NCBI GenBank assembly: GCA_033002965.1 | Contig: JAURVB010013967.1 | Coordinates: 58,039 to 122,038, forward strand | Direction: 5' to 3' | DNA from: Piper betle | Lineage: Eukaryota > Streptophyta > Magnoliopsida > Piperales > Piperaceae | DNA: 64,000 nt | Position numbers and translations under genes: made by a program | Notes under the pieces: model-generated | The model's database searches: none | Told to the model about the DNA's origin: nothing | What the model saw: the letters and a program-made list of their open reading frames with translations, nothing else | In this document: one piece after another, positions 35,411 through 47,940 of the stretch | Layout of the letters: every line of letters begins with the position of its first letter | Numbering within the stretch: the first letter of the stretch is position 1

Positions 35411-36445
35411 TGTAAAACCCCATTTTTTTGTTAGGGTTTTACCCAATTTTACCCGTCCAAGTCAATCTCGAGTCGGTTAGAGCAAACTTGATCCAGAACA
35501 ATTTTAAGAATATTAGTATGAGGCCCCGATGGCCATATGAGCATGTTATGGAGGCTAAGTATGCCCGACATGTATATAGTTTTGATATGACAGTTTCAGT
35601 TATGATATAGTAAAGTATGAGTTATCAGTGTAAACATGAGGTATACATATGATTTTTATGGGTTAGCTTGGATTTTGGGACTAGAACTAGGCTGTTGCAG
35701 CATTTAGTATTTGTTAGGAATTTTTTGGTATTTCATTTACATACAGCATAGGAATTTCAGATTACTCGATATTAATTGAGTTTAGGGTTCGAGACCCATT
35801 TAGCCTTTTTACCTCGATTCCCGCCTATAGAGTCACTTTTACGACTCGAGTCTGTTTTGACTTTGGACGGTCTCGATCTGAGCTTTCTGTGTATATGTAT
35901 ATTGCACATACCCATAGGTAGGCCCCACTATGCTACAAGTTGTCATATGTCTGGATCGTGCCACGTGGGCATGATCTAAGTTGTCCACTCAGCGTTAAAT
36001 TCATGCACGGATTTCCAGCTGTTTTTACTCCCATTTTCATAGTTATTCATTCCTAGCGCCACCGCCACTTTTGCTCGCCGCCGGAGACTCTCCCCCTCGC
36101 CTTTGGCCACACCATCGGTACGGCCATGACCATCACACGGTCAGCTACCAATCTGTACCCATCATAGCCATCGGAGCTGCCGCAGTAGCTGCCGGTGACG
36201 GTGTTTTCAGTGTTTTTCTGCAGTTGCGGCAACCCTTTTGGGACGTTTTCCGGCAACGGCGAGCCACCTTTGGCGGATCTGACCATCGACACATCTTCAT
36301 CTTCCCAAGATCTACATTTCGTGGCCACCCACGACCATCGCCGTGGATGTGATTGCCACTGCCGGCGTAGCCACATCCGGCGGTGATCTGGCCCCTTTCT
36401 TGCTATTTTTCGGCCAGCCACTAGTCGGACTCTACCAATCATCAC
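35411..36445 (+). repeat. Element D: 3' LTR, part 1
   Basis: Starts TGTAAAACCCCATTT right after the PPT. Interrupted by element B at 36446; the last five bases ATCAC are duplicated at 45319. ORFs at 36053-36523 lie in a GC-rich stretch and look like chance frames. Confidence 0.82.
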
Positions 36446-37503
36446 TGTAAAGACTGTGAAATAATAATAATAATAATAATATATTCGGCGTGGTCCGGGA
36501 AGGACCGAACGTATTATATTCACTACGCGGTTAATTCTACCCAGTTAATTATTTACCCAGTTAAACGAAATGCTAGTGTTGGGGTATTTTCACATACCCT
36601 AGTTGTCATTTCATTTTATTTTCATGAGGGACGTCCTCCTCACCCTAGCTTTCGTTCGCATTTTCTTCTCCCCTTCCTTACCGGTGCCAACTTCTTCCTC
36701 TTTGCTTGGGTATCTTTCCTATCTCCCGCTTCTTAATTTTCTTTCATGCACATTCTTTTTAATTGATAATAAGCTTGAAAAACATGAAAATTAAAGTCTG
36801 AAACCAACAAAAAACAATTAAAACTAAACTGGAAACTGAAATTCGCCATGGCCGATGAGTCTGAATTTTGGCAAGTTGCGCGATCGTAGGCAAGGATTTT
36901 CAAGGCAGCACTCACACTCCTGACGGCCTCTCTGGTTGTTGGGTCAAGTGGGTGGAGTTGCCTTGTCTCAGGCTTCCGATGGGTGGCGGAATTACAGCTG
37001 TTACTGGGCGGAATTGCAAGAGGGACGAAGATGATGGCAATCCTCTCAAATTAATGCTGTAATGGAAGCTTCAGAGGGTAGACACCAGTTTTTCTTCGTT
37101 GACAACATCAAGGGTCTATTACAGCAATTCCTGCCAACGGTACAGGCCATTACAAGCGACCTTCTCTCCGGAATTCATGGCGGTGACGTGTAGACGTGGG
37201 GAGAACGACTCTACTCCCTGCAACGTCCAAAGGTGGCCAATTCTTCCTGGGTGATGACGGCCTGAGGTTGCTGAACCTCTGAATTGGTAGCAAGGTGCAA
37301 GAAAGTGGTCGTCTTGAGGCTGGGAGAAGAAGAACAGGCCTAGTTTGGTGCAGAACGGTCGCCTTGTATAGCTGCTATAAAACATAGACTTTGGGTTTCA
37401 TCTTTGGCTGTTTTAATTAGTTGTTGATGCCTTGTTGGGATGTTTATACGGTTGTTCAATTGGGTTGCTGGGAAAAGTTGCATAGGGTTGAATAAGAAGA
37501 CAT
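36446..37503 (+). repeat. Element B: outer partial LTR
   Basis: First ~1.06 kb of a family T LTR, ending at AATAAGAAGACAT (compare 43554-43568). Contains the TATAAAA candidate at 37376. Immediately followed by another LTR start. Confidence 0.88.
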
Positions 37504-39458
37504 TGTAAAGACTCTGAAAAAAATATAAAATAAAATAAAATATTCAACTAGGTCTGGGAAGGATCGAGCATTGGATTATTATTATTATTATATGATTATT
37601 ATATTTTATTCTCTACCCGGTTACCCAGTTAAATGAAATACGGGTGTAGGGGTGTTTTCACATACCCTAGCTATCATTTTCATTTTTATATTTGTGAAAG
37701 AGGACGTCATTTTCGGTGTAATCATGCGAAATAAAGTCTGAAATCAACAATAAACAATAAGAACTAAACTGAAAACTGGAATCCCGACCATGGCAGAGTA
37801 GTTTGAAATTTTGGCAAGATGGGTGACCGTAAAAATATTTGCAAGCCATTCCCTCATACCCTTGATGTCCTCTCTTGCTGTTGGGTCGAAGGGAGGGCTC
37901 GCCGTGTCCCTAGTTTGCAAGTGGTGGCAGAATTACAGCTGGTTATGGGCGGAGTTACAAGGGGTGACGATGGTGATGGCAGTTCCTCTGAAATAGATGC
38001 GGTAAGAGAAGATTCGGAGGGGTAGATGCCGGTTGTGCTTCATCGATAGCATCATGGGTTCCATCAAAACAGTTCAGGCCGCCGGAACAGTCCACAGTGG
38101 ATGACTTTCTTGCCAGAATCTATGGCCGCGAAGTGCAGAAGTGAGGAGAACGACCATACTCCATGCAACGTCCAAAGATGGCTGATCCTTACTGTTTTGT
38201 GGCTGGCTTGAGGTCGTGGAACACCTGAATTGGAGCAAGGTGCAAGAAAGGAGGGGTCTTGAAGCTGGGAGAAGAAGAACAGGTCTGGTTTTGGGAGCAG
38301 GACGGTGTTCACTTGATTCGCTGCTGTAAAGCACGAATTTTATGCTTCATCGCTTGCTGTTTTTATTTTGTTGTTGACATTTGGTTTGGATGTTTATATG
38401 GTTGTTTAATTGGGTTGCTGGGGAAGGTTGCAGAAGGTTGAAAGAAGACGTCAAGTCTGATTTTGTGACAAAGAAGAAGAAGAAGAAGAAGAAGAAGAAG
38501 AAGAAGAAGAAGAAGAAGGAGAAGATGGCAGTTTTGTAAATATGAGTTGACTCGATACCGACTCGAGTTAAAAATAATACTAACTGGCTATAATTCTTTA
38601 AAAATAATTATTCTAATGGGTTATGGGTTAAAGTTGCTAAACTAATTAATTATTATATGAAATCTCCATAAGTAATAAAAATACGGCAATGATAAACGGT
38701 CAATAATTAATCAGTGTACTACAAATTAAAATAAAGATTTTACCTTTATCATATTAAATTTAATATTAAGTAAATAACGGGTTAGTAAGGTACAAAATGG
38801 GTTAATAAATTATAATCGGGTAAAAATCATAGGCGTTCATCCTAAATAACCTAATGGAAATAAATAAACTTTGAACCTTTATTGAGTTGAGTAATTTAAA
38901 ATAATTAATAATGTCTTTGAATTAGGATAATACAAATTATTTTAAAAATTTAATTGGACAACTTAATTAATTAAATTGCTATGAATAATGATAGTGATTA
39001 AAAATTATAACTGAAGGAAAATATACTAATAATACTAATTAAATATTTGTTTATAAGTTAATAATTATTTTATCATTTGTTAAGTGTTAATTATGATTTA
39101 TATCATTAATTTAAAATGTAAACTAGGACTTAAATGATTATGTCATATGAATAATTTAATATTTAATATTGTGGAATTTTAATAGTGATAATTATTTTTA
39201 CTTGAATAAAATTAGACATATGTATAATTTTATGTTCTCGTTTATATTAGGATCGTTGGTCACGGTCGCAGATTCACTTACGACTATCCATGTCTGTATA
39301 TTTATTTGAAATGTTGTATTTTCCCTTCTTAGCAGCCCTAGTTGGCCTAAGTCCAAATTTGACCACCATGCGTTGGAACGCAATCGGGATCAAGGAATTG
39401 ACTCAGTCCCACACGGGACGACACCTTTAAAATTATTATGTGGGAATCTTGGTCGATT
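37504..39458 (+). repeat. Element B: second LTR, truncated at 3' end
   Basis: Starts TGTAAAGACTCTGAAAA and includes a (GAA)n tract at about 38467-38520. At about 39458 (TTGGTCGATTTCAG) it jumps into gag, so the LTR end, PBS and leader are deleted. Confidence 0.88.
38467..38520. repeat. GAA microsatellite
   Basis: About 17 GAA triplets in the second LTR of element B. The matching LTR position has GAA/TTC-rich runs of other lengths at 4885, 43610, 3210 and 61181. Confidence 0.95.
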
Positions 39459-39945
39459 TCAGCAATTATCGGAGTGGTAGCAGGGAATGGATCCTCAAAC
39501 TCAGCAACGGGTCCCAGAATCACCCTAGATGGTGGCCAGGGAAGTGCCCAAGGATGGGCAGGGTTAGCAGACCCGGGCGAGGGAGGGGAGCATCCAAACC
39601 CAGTGCCACCAGTAGTTCGACAAGTGATGTCGCCAGCTGTTGATGATAGTGACTGTTACACTGTGGAAAAGTTAACGAAGAATGGAGCTAAACTATTTGT
39701 TGGAGGGATCGATCCAATTAAGGTGGGAGAGTATGATAAACATTACTAACAGAGTGTTTAGGGCTCTGTCTGTGCCCCACCGCCATCAAGTGAGGTTGGC
39801 AACATGCATGCTTCAGGAGGAAGCCTCTTACTGGTGGAAATCCATGGAAAAAACCACATTCCATCGACATGAGATTTCTTCCTTCACGTGGGTTCAATGA
39901 ACAATATTTTCTAGAGCCCGTTGTCCAGAAGAAAGCACTAGAGTG
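39459..39945 (+). pseudogene. Element B: gag with C-terminal deletion
   Basis: N-terminal Gly/Pro-rich part (39459-39650), then VEKLTKNGAKLFVGGIDPIKV, a stop and frameshift, then the capsid piece [38 protein letters not shown]. At about 39943, after QKKALE, it joins RT (FVKKKYGS). Nucleocapsid, protease and the RT entry are deleted, with a breakpoint close to that of G2. Confidence 0.88.
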
Positions 39946-40600
39946 TTCTTTTGTGAAGAAGAAATATGGATCACTTCGGCTATGTATTGACTATCGACAA
40001 CTCAATCAAGTGACAGTCAAGAATCGGTACCCCTTACCAAGGATTGATTACTTGTTTGATTAGCTAAAAACAGTCGAAGTATTTTCTAAGATAGACTTAC
40101 GATCTGGTTACCACCAATTGCGAGTAAAGGAGTCATACATACAGAAAACAGCTTTCTGAAGTCGATATGGACATTATGAGTTTCTGGTCATGCCTTTTGG
40201 TCTAACAAATGCACCAACGGTCTTTATGTCACTCATGAATACAGTATTTCACGCATACTTGGACAAGTTTAGTATCGTATTTGTGGACGACATTCTGGTC
40301 TATTCAAATAATGAAGAAGAGCATGTAAATCACCCGTCCATAACTCTTCAAGTTCTGAGAGAGAATCAACTGTTTGCCAAATTCTCAAAATGTGACTTCT
40401 AGTTGAAGGAGGTAAACTTCCTTGGTCATATTATCTCAAAGGCCGGAGTTGCAGTGGATCCATCAAAAGTGAAAGCTTCCTTTGCTTAGCAGGTTACTAC
40501 ACGAAATTCATTAAAGACTTCTTCTCAATAGCATCGCCGATGACAAAACTCACAAGGAAGGGAGTCAAGTTCAAATGGAGTAGAAGTGTGAGGAGAGTTT
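39946..40600 (+). pseudogene. Element B: reverse transcriptase
   Basis: [19 protein letters not shown], then [10 protein letters not shown]; a TAG replaces Gln after LFD at about 40051. [12 protein letters not shown] and KTAF are followed by TGA at 40157-40159 at the same codon as in G2, then [12 protein letters not shown]. The catalytic FVDD is at 40280-40291. It ends KEVNFLGHIISKAGVAVDPSK with a short deletion before the GYY.KFIKDF region. Confidence 0.9.
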
Positions 40601-41045
40601 CCAGTCTCTAAAGAAGAGTCTAACAACTGCACCAGTCTTGACACTACCAAATGGTAATGAAGGATTTGTAGTCTTCAGTGATGCGTCCCTGATGGGTTTA
40701 GGACGTGTCCTTATGTAGGGAGGTAAAGTGGTGGCCTATGCCTCTTGTCAATTGAGGATTTATGAGCAAATTTATACAGCCCAAGACTTGCAACTAGTAT
40801 CCGTGGTTTTTGCCCGGAAGATTTGGAGACACTACTTATATGGAGCCTAGTTCGAAGTCTTCACTTTCCACCAGAGTTTAAAGTATATCTTCACCCAGAA
40901 TGACCTTAACCTTTGACAGAGGCGGTGGCAAGAGTACTTGAAGGACTACGACTTCCAAATCTTATACCGTCTAGGGAAAGTGAATGTGGTAGCAGACGCG
41001 TTGAGTCAGAAGGGCAAGGTGGACAAAAGTCAGCAGCTAGCTAGA
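40601..41045 (+). pseudogene. Element B: RNase H
   Basis: [20 protein letters not shown] is followed by stops. The FTDHQSL motif is altered to FTFHQSL (catalytic Asp lost). The region ends YDFQILYRLGKVNVVADALSQKG. Nonsense mutations throughout. Confidence 0.85.
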
Positions 41046-42170
41046 CTTTGGGCCATGTCAGCAGAAGTGGTAGCTATCAACCCTGTGGAGCAACTAACAA
41101 GGTTAATGGCAAATTTGGCTATCTCCAATGATTTGGTTAATTGTGTTAAGCTAGCACAAATGCGTGATGAGGAGCTGAATGAAATGTTGGACAATATTCC
41201 TGACATTGTAGCTGATTCCAATTGTGTGATCAGATTTAAAGGAAGGTTGTGTGTTCCGAAGGATGATGCACTGAGGTGGAATATCTTGGAGGAGGCTCAT
41301 CGCTCAAAGTTCTCAATACACCTTGGAGTTACCAAAATGTATCAGGATTTAAAGTGAACCAACTGGTAGATTGGGATGAAGAGGGATGTTGTGGACTTTA
41401 TCTCCAAGTGTCAAACTTGCCAACAAATCAAAGCCTAACATCAACTACCAGGAGGACTATTGCAACCTCTATGCATACCAACTTGGAAATGGGAGTGTGT
41501 CACATGCGATTTTATTGCAAAACTCCCAAGTACTCATAAGAAGCATCACTCTATATGGGTGGTTGTGGATTGTATTGCGACAATATTGTCAAGTTACATG
41601 GAATTCTAAAGGAGATAGTCTTTGATCAAGATCCCCTATTCACCTCACATTTCTGGGTAGCTTTCCTAAAAGCCATGGGAGACTCAAATCAAGTTGAGTA
41701 CAGCATATCATCCTCAGACTGATGGTCAAAGTGAGTGGACTATTCAAACTTTGGAAGATTTGTTAAGAGCTTGCAGTATTGAATGGGGAGGTGACTTGGA
41801 GAAACACTTAGCCTTGGCTGAATTTACCTAATATAACTCTTACCAAGCCAGTATATGGATGGTACCATTTGAAGCCTTATATGGTAGGCCCTGCATATCT
41901 CCATCGTGCTGGCTAGAGTCTACCGAGGCAATTATAGTCGGGTCAAAGATGGTGAGAGAAGCAATTGAAAAGGTGAAACTCATTCAGCAAAGGCTTAAGG
42001 CAGCTCAGGATCGATAAAAGAGTTATGCTGATACTCGAAGGAGGGACCTAGAGTTCCAAGTTGGGGAGTTTGTGTGCCTAAAGACATCTCCTAGGAAGGG
42101 GGTGATCAGATTTAGAACATCAGGGAAGTTCATAGGACCGTTCCCAATCCTGGATCGAGTTGGAAATTGT
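41046..42170 (+). pseudogene. Element B: integrase
   Basis: Continues from the RNase H frame (ORF 40938-41357) through EELNEMLDNIPDIVADSN and EEAHRSKFSIHLGV to a TGA at 41355-41357 where E has CGA (Arg). Later: CQTCQQIKA, KWECVTCDFIAKLP, then a deletion removing the RLTKVAHF region, then HPQTDGQSEWT, APFEALYGRP-like motifs and GPFPILDRVG. Inactive. Confidence 0.88.
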
Positions 42171-42452
42171 GTGTAAAGAGTAGCATTACCACCAAGCCTA
42201 GCTGGCATACACAATATTTTCCATGTGTCAATGCTAAAGAAATATGTACGAGATGAAGATCATATAATCACAAATTTTGACGACTTAGAGCTACAATCAA
42301 ATTTAACCTATGAGGAAAAGCCGATTCGCATCGTGGCAAAAGAAATAAAGATACTCAGGAACAAGGAAATTCCTTTGGTAAAAGTATTGTGGAAAAATCA
42401 TGGTTTAGAGGAAGCTACATGGGAGATTGAACAAGAAATGGCATGGAAGTAG
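42171..42452 (+). pseudogene. Element B: chromodomain at the C-terminus of pol
   Basis: Clean frame from LPPSLAGIHNIFHVSMLKKYVRDEDHII to a TAG at 42450. The chromodomain-like fold follows LTYEEKPIRI: KEIKILRNKEIPLVKVLWKN and HGLEEATWEIE, with aromatic Tyr, Trp and Trp retained. In chromoviruses this module is thought to steer integration to particular chromatin. It is the best evidence that family T belongs to the Tekay/Del-type chromoviruses. Confidence 0.9.
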
Positions 42453-42551
42453 CCTAGCCTATTTGTGGCATAAGATTTTTATTATTGTGATAGCATGAAC
42501 CGATACTGAAAAAATAAAATTAATCATGATTGTCCTGTTCTAGTAATAATA

Positions 42552-42585
42552 TTTGGGGGACGAAATATTTCTAAGTTGGGGAGAT
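42552..42585 (+). other. Element B polypurine tract zone
   Basis: TTGGGGGACGAAATATTTCT then AAGTTGGGGAGAT directly before the LTR start TGTAAAG. This is the plus-strand primer site; nearly the same layout precedes the TRIM LTRs (63475-63511). Confidence 0.85.
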
Positions 42586-45318
42586 TGTAAAGACTGTGAA
42601 AAAAATAAAATTAATAATATATTCGACGCTGTCTGCAAAGGACGAAACTTATTATATTTTCTACCCGGTGAATTATTTACCAATTTCCATATTTACCAAT
42701 TTCACATACCCTAGCCTAGTCTTCGTTCTCATTTTCTTCTCTTCCTTACCAGTGCCGACTTCTTCCTCTTTGCTTGGGTATCCTTGCTATCTCCTGCTTC
42801 TTAATTTTCTTTCATGCATATTCTTTTAATTGATAATAAACTTGGTAAACATGAGAAATAAAGTCTTAAATCAACAATAAACAACTAAAACTAAACTGGA
42901 AACTGAAATTCACCATGGCTGACGAGTCTGAATTTTGGCAAGTTGGGCGATCGTAGGCAATGGATTTGAAGGAAGCACTCACACTCCCAATGGCCTCTCT
43001 GGTTGTTGGGTCGAGTGGGTGGCATCGCCTTGTCCCTGGCTTCGGATGGGTGGCAGAATTACAGCTGTTACTGGGCGGAATTGCAAGAGGGACGAAGGTG
43101 ATGCGATCCTCTGAAATCGAAGCTATAATGGAAGCTTCAGAGGGTAGACGCCGGTTGTTCTTCATTGACAACATCAAGGGCTGTTACAACAGTTCCTGCC
43201 ACCGGCAAAGGCCATTACAGGGGACCTTCTCGCCGGAATTCATGGCGGCGACGTGCAAACGTGGGGAGAACGACTCTACTCCTTGCAACATCCAAAGGTG
43301 GCTAATTCCTCCTGGGTGATGATGGCCTGAGGTTGCTTAACCTCTGAATTGGCAGCAAGGTGCAAGAAAGTGGTCGTCTTGATGCTGGGAGAAGAAGAAC
43401 AGCCTGGTTTGGTGCAGGACGGTCACCTTGTATAGCTGCTGTAAAACATGGACTTTGGGTTTCATCTTTTTGGCTATTTTAATTAGTTGTTGATGCCTTG
43501 TTGGGATGTTTATATGGTTGTTCAATTGGGTTGTTGGGGAAGGTTGCATAGGGTTGAAGAAGAAGACATTAGATCTGGTTTTTGGTGTAAAGAAGATGGT
43601 AGGAGAAGAGAAGGACGTTGGGGAAGAAGAAGATGCCAGTTTTGTAAATATGGGCTGCCTCGATACCGACTCGAATTAAAAATAATACTAACTCGCAATA
43701 ATTCTTTAAAAATAATTATTCTAATGGGTTATGGGCTAAACTAATTAATTATTGTATAAAATCACCATAAGTAATAAAAATACGGTAATGATAAACGGTC
43801 GATAATTAATCTGTATACTACAAGCGATTAATTTAAATTGGATGGTTATAAGTAATTAATAAAATAAAGATTTTACCTTTATCATATTAAATTTAATATT
43901 ATGTAAATAAAGTGATTATTTTAGTAACGAGTTAGTAAGGTAGAAAAAGGTTAATAAATTATAAGCGGGTAAAAATTACAAGTGTGGAACCTAAATAACC
44001 TAATGGAAATAAATAAAGTTTGAACCTTTATTAAGTTGAATAATTTAAAATAATTAGTAATATCTTTAAATTAGGATAATACAAATTATTTTCAATAATT
44101 TAATCGAACAATTTAATTAATTAAATTACTATGAATAATGATAGCGATTAAAAATTATAACCAAAGGAAAATATACTGATAATAGTAATAAAATATTTGT
44201 TTATAATTAATAATTATTTTATGAGTTGTTAAGTGTTAATTATGATTTAGATAATTAATTTAAAATGTAAAGTTGGACTTAATTGATTATTTCACATGAA
44301 TTATTTAATAATTAATATCGTTGAATTTTAATAGTGATATATATATATACTACTCCATAAGTTGCATGTATTTCTACTCGAATAAAATTTTATGTTCTCG
44401 TTCAAATTAGGATTGTTGGCAACAGTTGCAGGTTCACTTACGAACTATCTAGGTCCATATAATTATGTAAAATGTTATATTTTCCCTTCTTGGCAACCTT
44501 AGTCTGCCTAAGCCTAGATTCGACCACCAAGCGCTGGAACACAATCGGGGTCATGGAATTAACTCAATCTGACACGAGGCCACACCTTTAAAATTACTAT
44601 CAGGGAATCTTCGTCGATTTGAGTATCTGACCACCATGTGCTGGAACGCAACCGAGGTTGACTCAATTCGGCACGGCAACACCCCCTGAAAGATTGAATT
44701 CCTGCCCCCAGGCCAAAAGGGGTGATAGGGCGCAGTGGCGTAAGTAGGGTCATTATGTACTTATGAAACCAAGAGAGTGAGTCAATGGCAAATATCGGTA
44801 ACTACAGGCCGTAGGTTATGTAGCGTGTGTGCACATGCATGGGGATGGTAGTTGGATGGGGAGGCCACCCCTCCTAGCATATAACGAGCTTGGCATACGC
44901 TCATAACAACTAAAAGTCTCTTGAAACGATAATAAGGATTATATTGACTTGTTTCATTTAATTATGCGGCTTAGTGGTTTTATCACTAACGTGAAATTGC
45001 CTCCACATGTGAGCAGCTTTGGACTTAAGAATAAAAGTATACTTGGTGTTTCTTTTACAACTTATGTATGGTGAATCAATAATAAATGAGACTTCCTTTT
45101 ATTTTTCTTGTGTTATAAATGTGGCTATGGGAAACGGTTTGAGTCTGTGGGACGGTTATTTTATATATTGTCATATGCTATGAGAACATGTTTTATTTAT
45201 TTTATGATTTATAAATTCTAGACTTATTTGCTATATTATGAAGCATGTTGTAGAATGTTATTGTTACATCAATTATATTTTTAGGTAACACCCACTTCGG
45301 TTCGGGCGGGTCGTTACA
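42586..45318 (+). repeat. Element B: complete 3' LTR (reference family T LTR)
   Basis: 2,733 bp, TGTAAAGACTGTG to GGGTCGTTACA; the only uninterrupted full-length family T LTR in the window with both ends clear. It has the GCGTGTGTGCACATG type of variable segment at about 44820. ORFs inside are chance frames. Confidence 0.92.
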
Positions 45319-45323
45319 ATCAC

Positions 45324-45902
45324 CACCACCAGCTCCACCTTGACGCCCCCCACCAATCCCAACCAGCGGTGACCCCAACCACGCTGCCTTCAACATTTTT
45401 CGACTACAGACATCGCCGCCCCTCCTCCCAATCCATTTACCCTCATCAAGTTCTCCTACCCACGTTCACGTCCACGTCCACGTCCGCCTGCCTGATCTAG
45501 CTCGCCAACCCATCAGCCTGTGTCCGAATCTACCAGGTCCATGTCATGTCCGCCCAGTCAACCCAACCCATCTTTCTGTCATCCCAGACTGGGTTGGTTC
45601 AATACATTTAGTCTGGTTTAGCTTGGTTCGGTCTGGTATAGCTTGTTTTCGAATTGTTCTTGCACCGTTTTCAGTCATTTCAGAAACTTTATGCTAGTTA
45701 TTATGCATATTCACATGATTTAGCATGATTGGATGTTATGATTATTTTTCTTTATTTATTGTTTTATTTCTTTCTTTATTTATTTATTTCTTTTATTTAT
45801 GTGTTTATCATATACGATGAACGTTTACATGATTATTTGTTGTTATTAATATTATATTTACTCATGAATATTAGTCTTACTATGTTTACTAAATTGTGTG
45901 TG

Positions 45903-45951
<49 letters not shown>

Positions 45952-47343
45952 GTTATGTGTATTTTATTATTATTTATCTGCATTTAATTATGTATTCCCG
46001 TGTTGTATGACCATGATATTATTAATATTCATGATTAATGAGTATTAACTATTTGATTATTTATTTATTTATAGAATATATATACATACATTTATTTATT
46101 TATTTATTTATATGTTTACTAACACGAGTATATATGATATTTACTCGTGTTTAACCATGTATTTACATAGTATAATTATTTTATTCTTTTATTATTAGAG
46201 TATTATTTATGCTCATGTTTTTATTATTTTTCTAAATAACTATGAGTAGATTCCTTGTTTATTCATTTATTATTTATTATGATTATGTCTCGATTTGTGT
46301 GCCACGCGTTTAGTTGTAGCTTTGTTATCATTGTTTACTTCATTATAATGTATTGATGATATAAGTACACACCACGGGCTTGCATCATATAGGGATGTTA
46401 ATATTTTACTTAGTAGTGGGTTCCGATGTAGGTTTCGAGGTCCGAGCTCGCCGTAGATGTGCAGATATGCTTGGAGCTTGGACCACAAGTCTATCGGACT
46501 CTCTGGCTCTGCTTGACTCCTTGTGTGTTGAGTTTAATCATATTTTATATGTAGGACGACATCGGTAGTGTTTTATTGCATCCGTCTGATGTAGGGCCAC
46601 TTAGTTGTGTTTTCACCATGTTTAATAAACAAAAGGATGAAATCCCTAGTAATTTGTATAAATATATGATACAAACCTCTTTCCTAAGCCTATTATATGA
46701 GTACGCGCATTTTTATGGATTTAATGAATAAGGGAGTGCGTGGTATGGAGATATGTATGAATCGTACTAGTACTTCATCAAACCATGAGGTAGTGCGGTG
46801 TATGATGGTACAGCATAATCCAGCACATTTCTGGGAATTGTGGCACTAACTTAACTATTACTTTTGCCACTCGAGTACCGTGGTAGGTGATATGGAAAGT
46901 GTGAGGGCATAAGCACTGTATGTATGTATGAATATGATTATGAACTGTGCATGCAAGCCGTTAATTACTTAAGTATGTTTGTGTACCGCCCAGTGTGTGG
47001 CAATCTTGAAGTTCCATACATTTTTGTGGGAAATGAAATACCCCTTTGCCAGATTGTATTAGTTATTTTTCGGACCAATAACATTCGTTACATATGGTTT
47101 TCATATAATATATGTAGGTCATGCAAATCCTGAGTCGACTATGGTGGGAGGACAGATAAACGCTACACGCACTTGGGCTCAAGACTATTATTTACTTTCT
47201 TACTGTTATTTATGTTTGATGTGTTTTGACGTGTATTTAATAATGTCTTCCATTCTCATTACACCAGAAGGTTGTTTCGATATATTTCACCGATCGAATT
47301 GTCCCAACCGACAACTTTAACATAACTCGACTTGATCGAGTCA
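45324..47343 (+). repeat. Element D: 3' LTR, part 2
   Basis: Resumes after the ATCAC duplication and matches 29053-30990. Contains TG/TA tracts at about 45895-45949. It ends at about 47343, roughly 90 bp short of the LTR end seen at 31058, where element C sequence begins. ORFs at 45729-47133 are not gene-like. Confidence 0.82.
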
Positions 47344-47940
47344 TATCGGCCTAGCTGCGTTGGACATTGAACAGGCATCGACACATAATGTGGCACAGGA
47401 TGAGATGCAGACATGAGTTGGCAGACCAAAGCAGCAGGGCATGATGTATGTTGTGGGTGCAAAGGAGGCAATTCAGGATGCAGCTGTCATCACAGGTACT
47501 CTTCGTATCCATTCTACACTTGCAATTGTGTTATTTGACTCCAGTAGTACGCATATGTTCATAACTAAGACATTTGTCGATAGGATCAGTTTGTCTGTAG
47601 AGGACTTAGGCTATGACTTGGTCGTGTCGACTCCTACAAGAGCCGTACACACCACCAATGAGTGTGTGCACGGTGTCGCTATGGTTATCCAACAACACAT
47701 CCTTTTCACTGATTTCATAGTTTTGCCGATGGAGGAGTTTGATGCAATATTTGGCATGGATTGGATGGTACGCCACCAGGCATTGATTGACTGCAAGAAG
47801 AAGAAGGTTCAACTTAGACTAACGGGGAAGGTGAGGATTACATTCCAAGGGGAGGTAGAGATAGAGGAGGATGTTTGATATCTTATCAGCGGGCTCAAAA
47901 ATTGATAGATAGAGGTTGTGAAGTGTTGTTAGCCATTGTG
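47344..47940 (+). pseudogene. Element C: aspartic protease of a second Ty3 lineage
   Basis: The frame 47441-47878 covers the protease: AAVITGTLRIHSTLAIVLFD leads to the active-site region DSSSTHMFI (DSG changed to DSS), later IVLPMEEFDAIFGMDWMVRH and IDCKKKKVQL. Protein sequence differs clearly from family T, so this is another chromovirus lineage. A short gag tail may lie at 47344-47440. Confidence 0.85.

Larger units (their letters stand above)
36446..45318 (+). mobile_element. Element B: family T retrotransposon with LTR-in-LTR 5' end
   Basis: Ends are TGTAAAGACTGTG (36446) and GGGTCGTTACA (45318), flanked by a perfect 5-bp duplication ATCAC (36441-36445, 45319-45323), so the outer ends come from one insertion event. 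Inside: the first 1,058 bp of an LTR (36446-37503), then a second LTR beginning again with TGTAAAGACTCTG (37504) and running to about 39458, then gag, RT, RNase H, integrase, chromodomain, PPT and a full 3' LTR (42586-45318). It sits in the 3' LTR of D. Dead because of deletions and stops. Confidence 0.9.

Noticed and set aside
36053..36523. 156-codon minus-strand ORF and overlapping plus ORFs
   Set aside because: GC-rich LTR sequence of element D running over the border into element B; the Tyr run is the inverted TAA tract of the B LTR.
45729..46010. 93-codon hydrophobic ORF resembling a membrane protein
   Set aside because: Ile/Tyr/Phe-rich translation of TTTA and TA tracts in the D LTR.
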